Part shown: piece by piece, positions 6,402-7,165 of the stretch
Position numbering within the stretch: position 1 is the first letter of the stretch
Layout of the letters: each line of letters opens with the position of its first letter
From: Anaerolineae bacterium
Lineage (GTDB): Bacteria; Chloroflexota; Anaerolineae; Aggregatilineales; Aggregatilineaceae
Direction: 5' to 3'
Length of the DNA: 7,165 nucleotides
Assembly: GCA_020848665.1 (NCBI GenBank)
Contig: JADLHR010000009.1
Coordinates: forward strand, 1-7,165
Notes under the pieces: model-generated
Databases searched by the model: none
Seen by the model: only the letters and a program-made list of their open reading frames with translations
Told to the model about the DNA's origin: nothing
Translations under genes and position numbers: made by a program

Positions 6402-6430
6402 ATTGTACTGATTCGCTTTCCTTCACACAA
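6402..6430 (-). promoter_or_regulatory. candidate promoter of the pspA-like gene, predicting a leaderless mRNA
   Basis: On the minus strand TTGTGT (6430-6425, three of six matches to TTGACA) is followed after exactly 17 bases by TACAAT (6407-6402, five of six matches to TATAAT). The expected start site is at about 6395, directly next to the ATG at 6394. The only purine-rich stretch before the ATG, GGAAGG, ends one base from it, too close for a normal ribosome site. Together these suggest a leaderless transcript. Confidence 0.4.
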
Positions 6431-6464
6431 ACCTGCGCTCTGCGAAAAGCAGGCAAGGCGAGAA

Positions 6465-6481
6465 CAAACCCGTTATGTTTG
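6465..6481. repeat. CAAAC-N7-GTTTG dyad between divergent genes
   Basis: An inverted repeat with perfect 5-bp arms (CAAAC at 6465-6469, GTTTG at 6477-6481) and a 7-bp spacer lies between the divergent promoters of the pspA-like gene and pgeF. Its 17-bp overall size is typical of operators for dimeric repressors. Arms this short can arise by chance. Confidence 0.25.
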
Positions 6482-6518
6482 CACGCGCCGTGACAATCGA
6501 CGCGAGGGGGATTTGCGC

Positions 6519-6524
6519 TATAAT
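6519..6524 (+). promoter_or_regulatory. -10 element of pgeF promoter
   Basis: This is a perfect TATAAT, 35 bases before the GTG start of pgeF. Transcription would start near 6531, leaving a leader of about 29 nt. No -35 box of good quality sits 16-18 bases upstream; GTGACA at 6490-6495 is too far away (23 bases). It may therefore rely on an activator or on non-canonical contacts. Confidence 0.45.
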
Positions 6525-6548
6525 CATTTGCTGGCGCATGGACTGAGC

Positions 6549-6555
6549 GAGGGAG
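6549..6555 (+). promoter_or_regulatory. ribosome binding site of pgeF
   Basis: The sequence GAGGGAG ends four bases before GTG 6560. It supports that non-ATG start, for which no in-frame ATG exists nearby upstream. Confidence 0.55.
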
Positions 6556-6559
6556 ACTG

Positions 6560-7165
6560 GTGCAGCGGATCAACGGAACCGGCCCTACCTACTACCGCTT
6601 TGAACAGTGGGCGGCGGACAGCGGGGTGATTCACGGCGTATTCACGCGGCTGGGCGGTATGAGCGGCAGCCCATGGGCTTCGTTGAACCTGGGCGGAACC
6701 GTCGGCGACGATCCCGCGATCGTGCGCGAGAACCTCCACCGCGTGTACGCTGCGCTCAGTCTCGACGAGGCGCGGGCGTGCACTGTCTGGCAGGTTCACA
6801 GCGCGGATACGGTCGTTGTGCGGGAGCGCGTCCCTAACCGGCGCTGGCTGGCGCGAGCAGACGCCATGATCACGGACCAGCCGAAGCTGCCGCTGACGAT
6901 GCGCTTTGCGGATTGCACGCCGATTTTGCTGTATGATCCGGTGTGCCACGCGGCGGGGATCGTTCATGCCGGGTGGCGAGGCACTGTGCTCGACGCTGCT
7001 GGCAGCGCGGTGCGGTCCATGCAAGCGGCGTTTGGATCGAATCCGGCGGACATCCAGGCAGGGATCGGCCCCAGTATTGGGCCGGAGCGTTACCAGGTTG
7101 GCGAGGAGGTTGTGGGCGCCGTGCGCTCGGCGTTTGGCACGGTCGAGGGGTTAATCCGCCGCGCG
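6560..7165 (+). CDS. pgeF: peptidoglycan editing factor PgeF (YfiH/DUF152 family), C-terminus cut by window end
   Basis: From GTG 6560 an open frame of 202 codons runs to the window edge; the family is usually about 240-280 residues, so some 40-75 are missing. Family motifs are clear: HGVFTRLGG (25-33), SLNLGGTVGDDP (41-52), VRENL (55-59), WQVHSAD (77-83), RFADCTPILL (115-124), HAGWRGT (136-142) and GIGPSIGPERYQVG. The metal-site residues His80, Cys119 and His136 correspond to the conserved His-Cys-His set of E. coli YfiH. By family knowledge the protein was once called a polyphenol oxidase or laccase-domain protein. It is now tied to purine nucleoside cleavage or deamination and to preventing misincorporation of L-serine into peptidoglycan. 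It should be cytoplasmic. The gene diverges from the pspA-like gene with a 165-nt gap. In-frame translation was read by hand and shows no stop or frameshift. Confidence 0.93.
   Translation, partial: MQRINGTGPTYYRFEQWAADSGVIHGVFTRLGGMSGSPWASLNLGGTVGDDPAIVRENLHRVYAALSLDEARACTVWQVHSADTVVVRERVPNRRWLARADAMITDQPKLPLTMRFADCTPILLYDPVCHAAGIVHAGWRGTVLDAAGSAVRSMQAAFGSNPADIQAGIGPSIGPERYQVGEEVVGAVRSAFGTVEGLIRRA

Noticed and set aside
6432..6453. Short hairpin (cctgc ... gcagg) in the divergent intergenic region
   Set aside because: It has only 5-bp arms with a 12-base loop and no T-run. This is not enough for a terminator or a structured RNA.
5868..6629. 253-residue open frame on the plus strand across the pspA-like gene and into pgeF
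   Set aside because: It overlaps a minus-strand gene with PspA-like features and then runs out of frame over the start of pgeF. Its translation is Ser/Arg/Ala-rich low-complexity sequence.
6524..7024. 166-residue minus-strand open frame antisense to pgeF
   Set aside because: The plus strand in this region encodes unmistakable PgeF motifs, including the His-Cys-His metal site. The antisense frame has no recognisable features.
6560..7165. Annotating the right-edge gene as a multicopper laccase
   Set aside because: The older 'laccase domain' name is misleading: the motifs are those of the YfiH/DUF152 (PgeF) family with a His-Cys-His metal site, not the multicopper oxidase motifs.

Overview
This GC-rich window (by eye, above 60% G+C outside a few AT-rich gaps) looks like bacterial chromosome. 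It carries six recognisable genes, two of them cut by the window edges. The combination of archaic Tad-pilus pseudopilins with an RGQS-type N-terminus, a large soluble multi-GAF histidine kinase with two PhoB-type regulators, and a PspA-like protein beside pgeF is compatible with Chloroflexota (perhaps Anaerolineae-like). That placement is an impression from protein style, not from a marker gene. No tRNA, rRNA, CRISPR array, insertion sequence or phage gene was seen.

Layout: (1) 1-1190, minus strand: a Tad/Flp pilus pair, a long TadE-like pseudopilin followed by the start of a TadG-like protein that runs off the left edge. A 71-nt gap between them holds a 10-bp tandem repeat. (2) 1191-1479: non-coding leader with candidate promoters and a good ribosome binding site for the pilus genes. 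(3) 1480-5701, minus strand: a signalling locus, transcribed as a large cytoplasmic kinase (degenerate receiver, three GAF regions, HisKA, HATPase), then a canonical OmpR/PhoB-type regulator 3 nt behind it, then after a 115-nt gap a second, paralogous OmpR/PhoB-type regulator. (4) 5825-6394, minus strand: a short PspA/IM30-like coiled-coil protein. (5) 6560-7165, plus strand, divergent from it and cut by the right edge: pgeF (YfiH/DUF152, formerly 'laccase domain').

How they may work together: the kinase has no membrane segment and would sense a cytoplasmic signal through its GAF regions, then pass phosphate to one or both regulators. The two regulators have nearly identical DNA-recognition helices but differ in the receiver active site: one is canonical and the other has lost a metal-binding acidic residue. 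They could therefore bind similar promoters while being controlled differently. The pspA-like and pgeF genes diverge from one short intergenic region, and both families are linked to the cell envelope. No sequence evidence shows which genes the regulators control.

The points most worth a second look are the substitutions in phosphorelay residues (two receivers and the kinase H-box), the shared recognition helix of the tandem regulators, the reduced PspA-like protein with a promoter that predicts a leaderless mRNA, and the small repeats in the intergenic gaps. I found no clearly new type of system.
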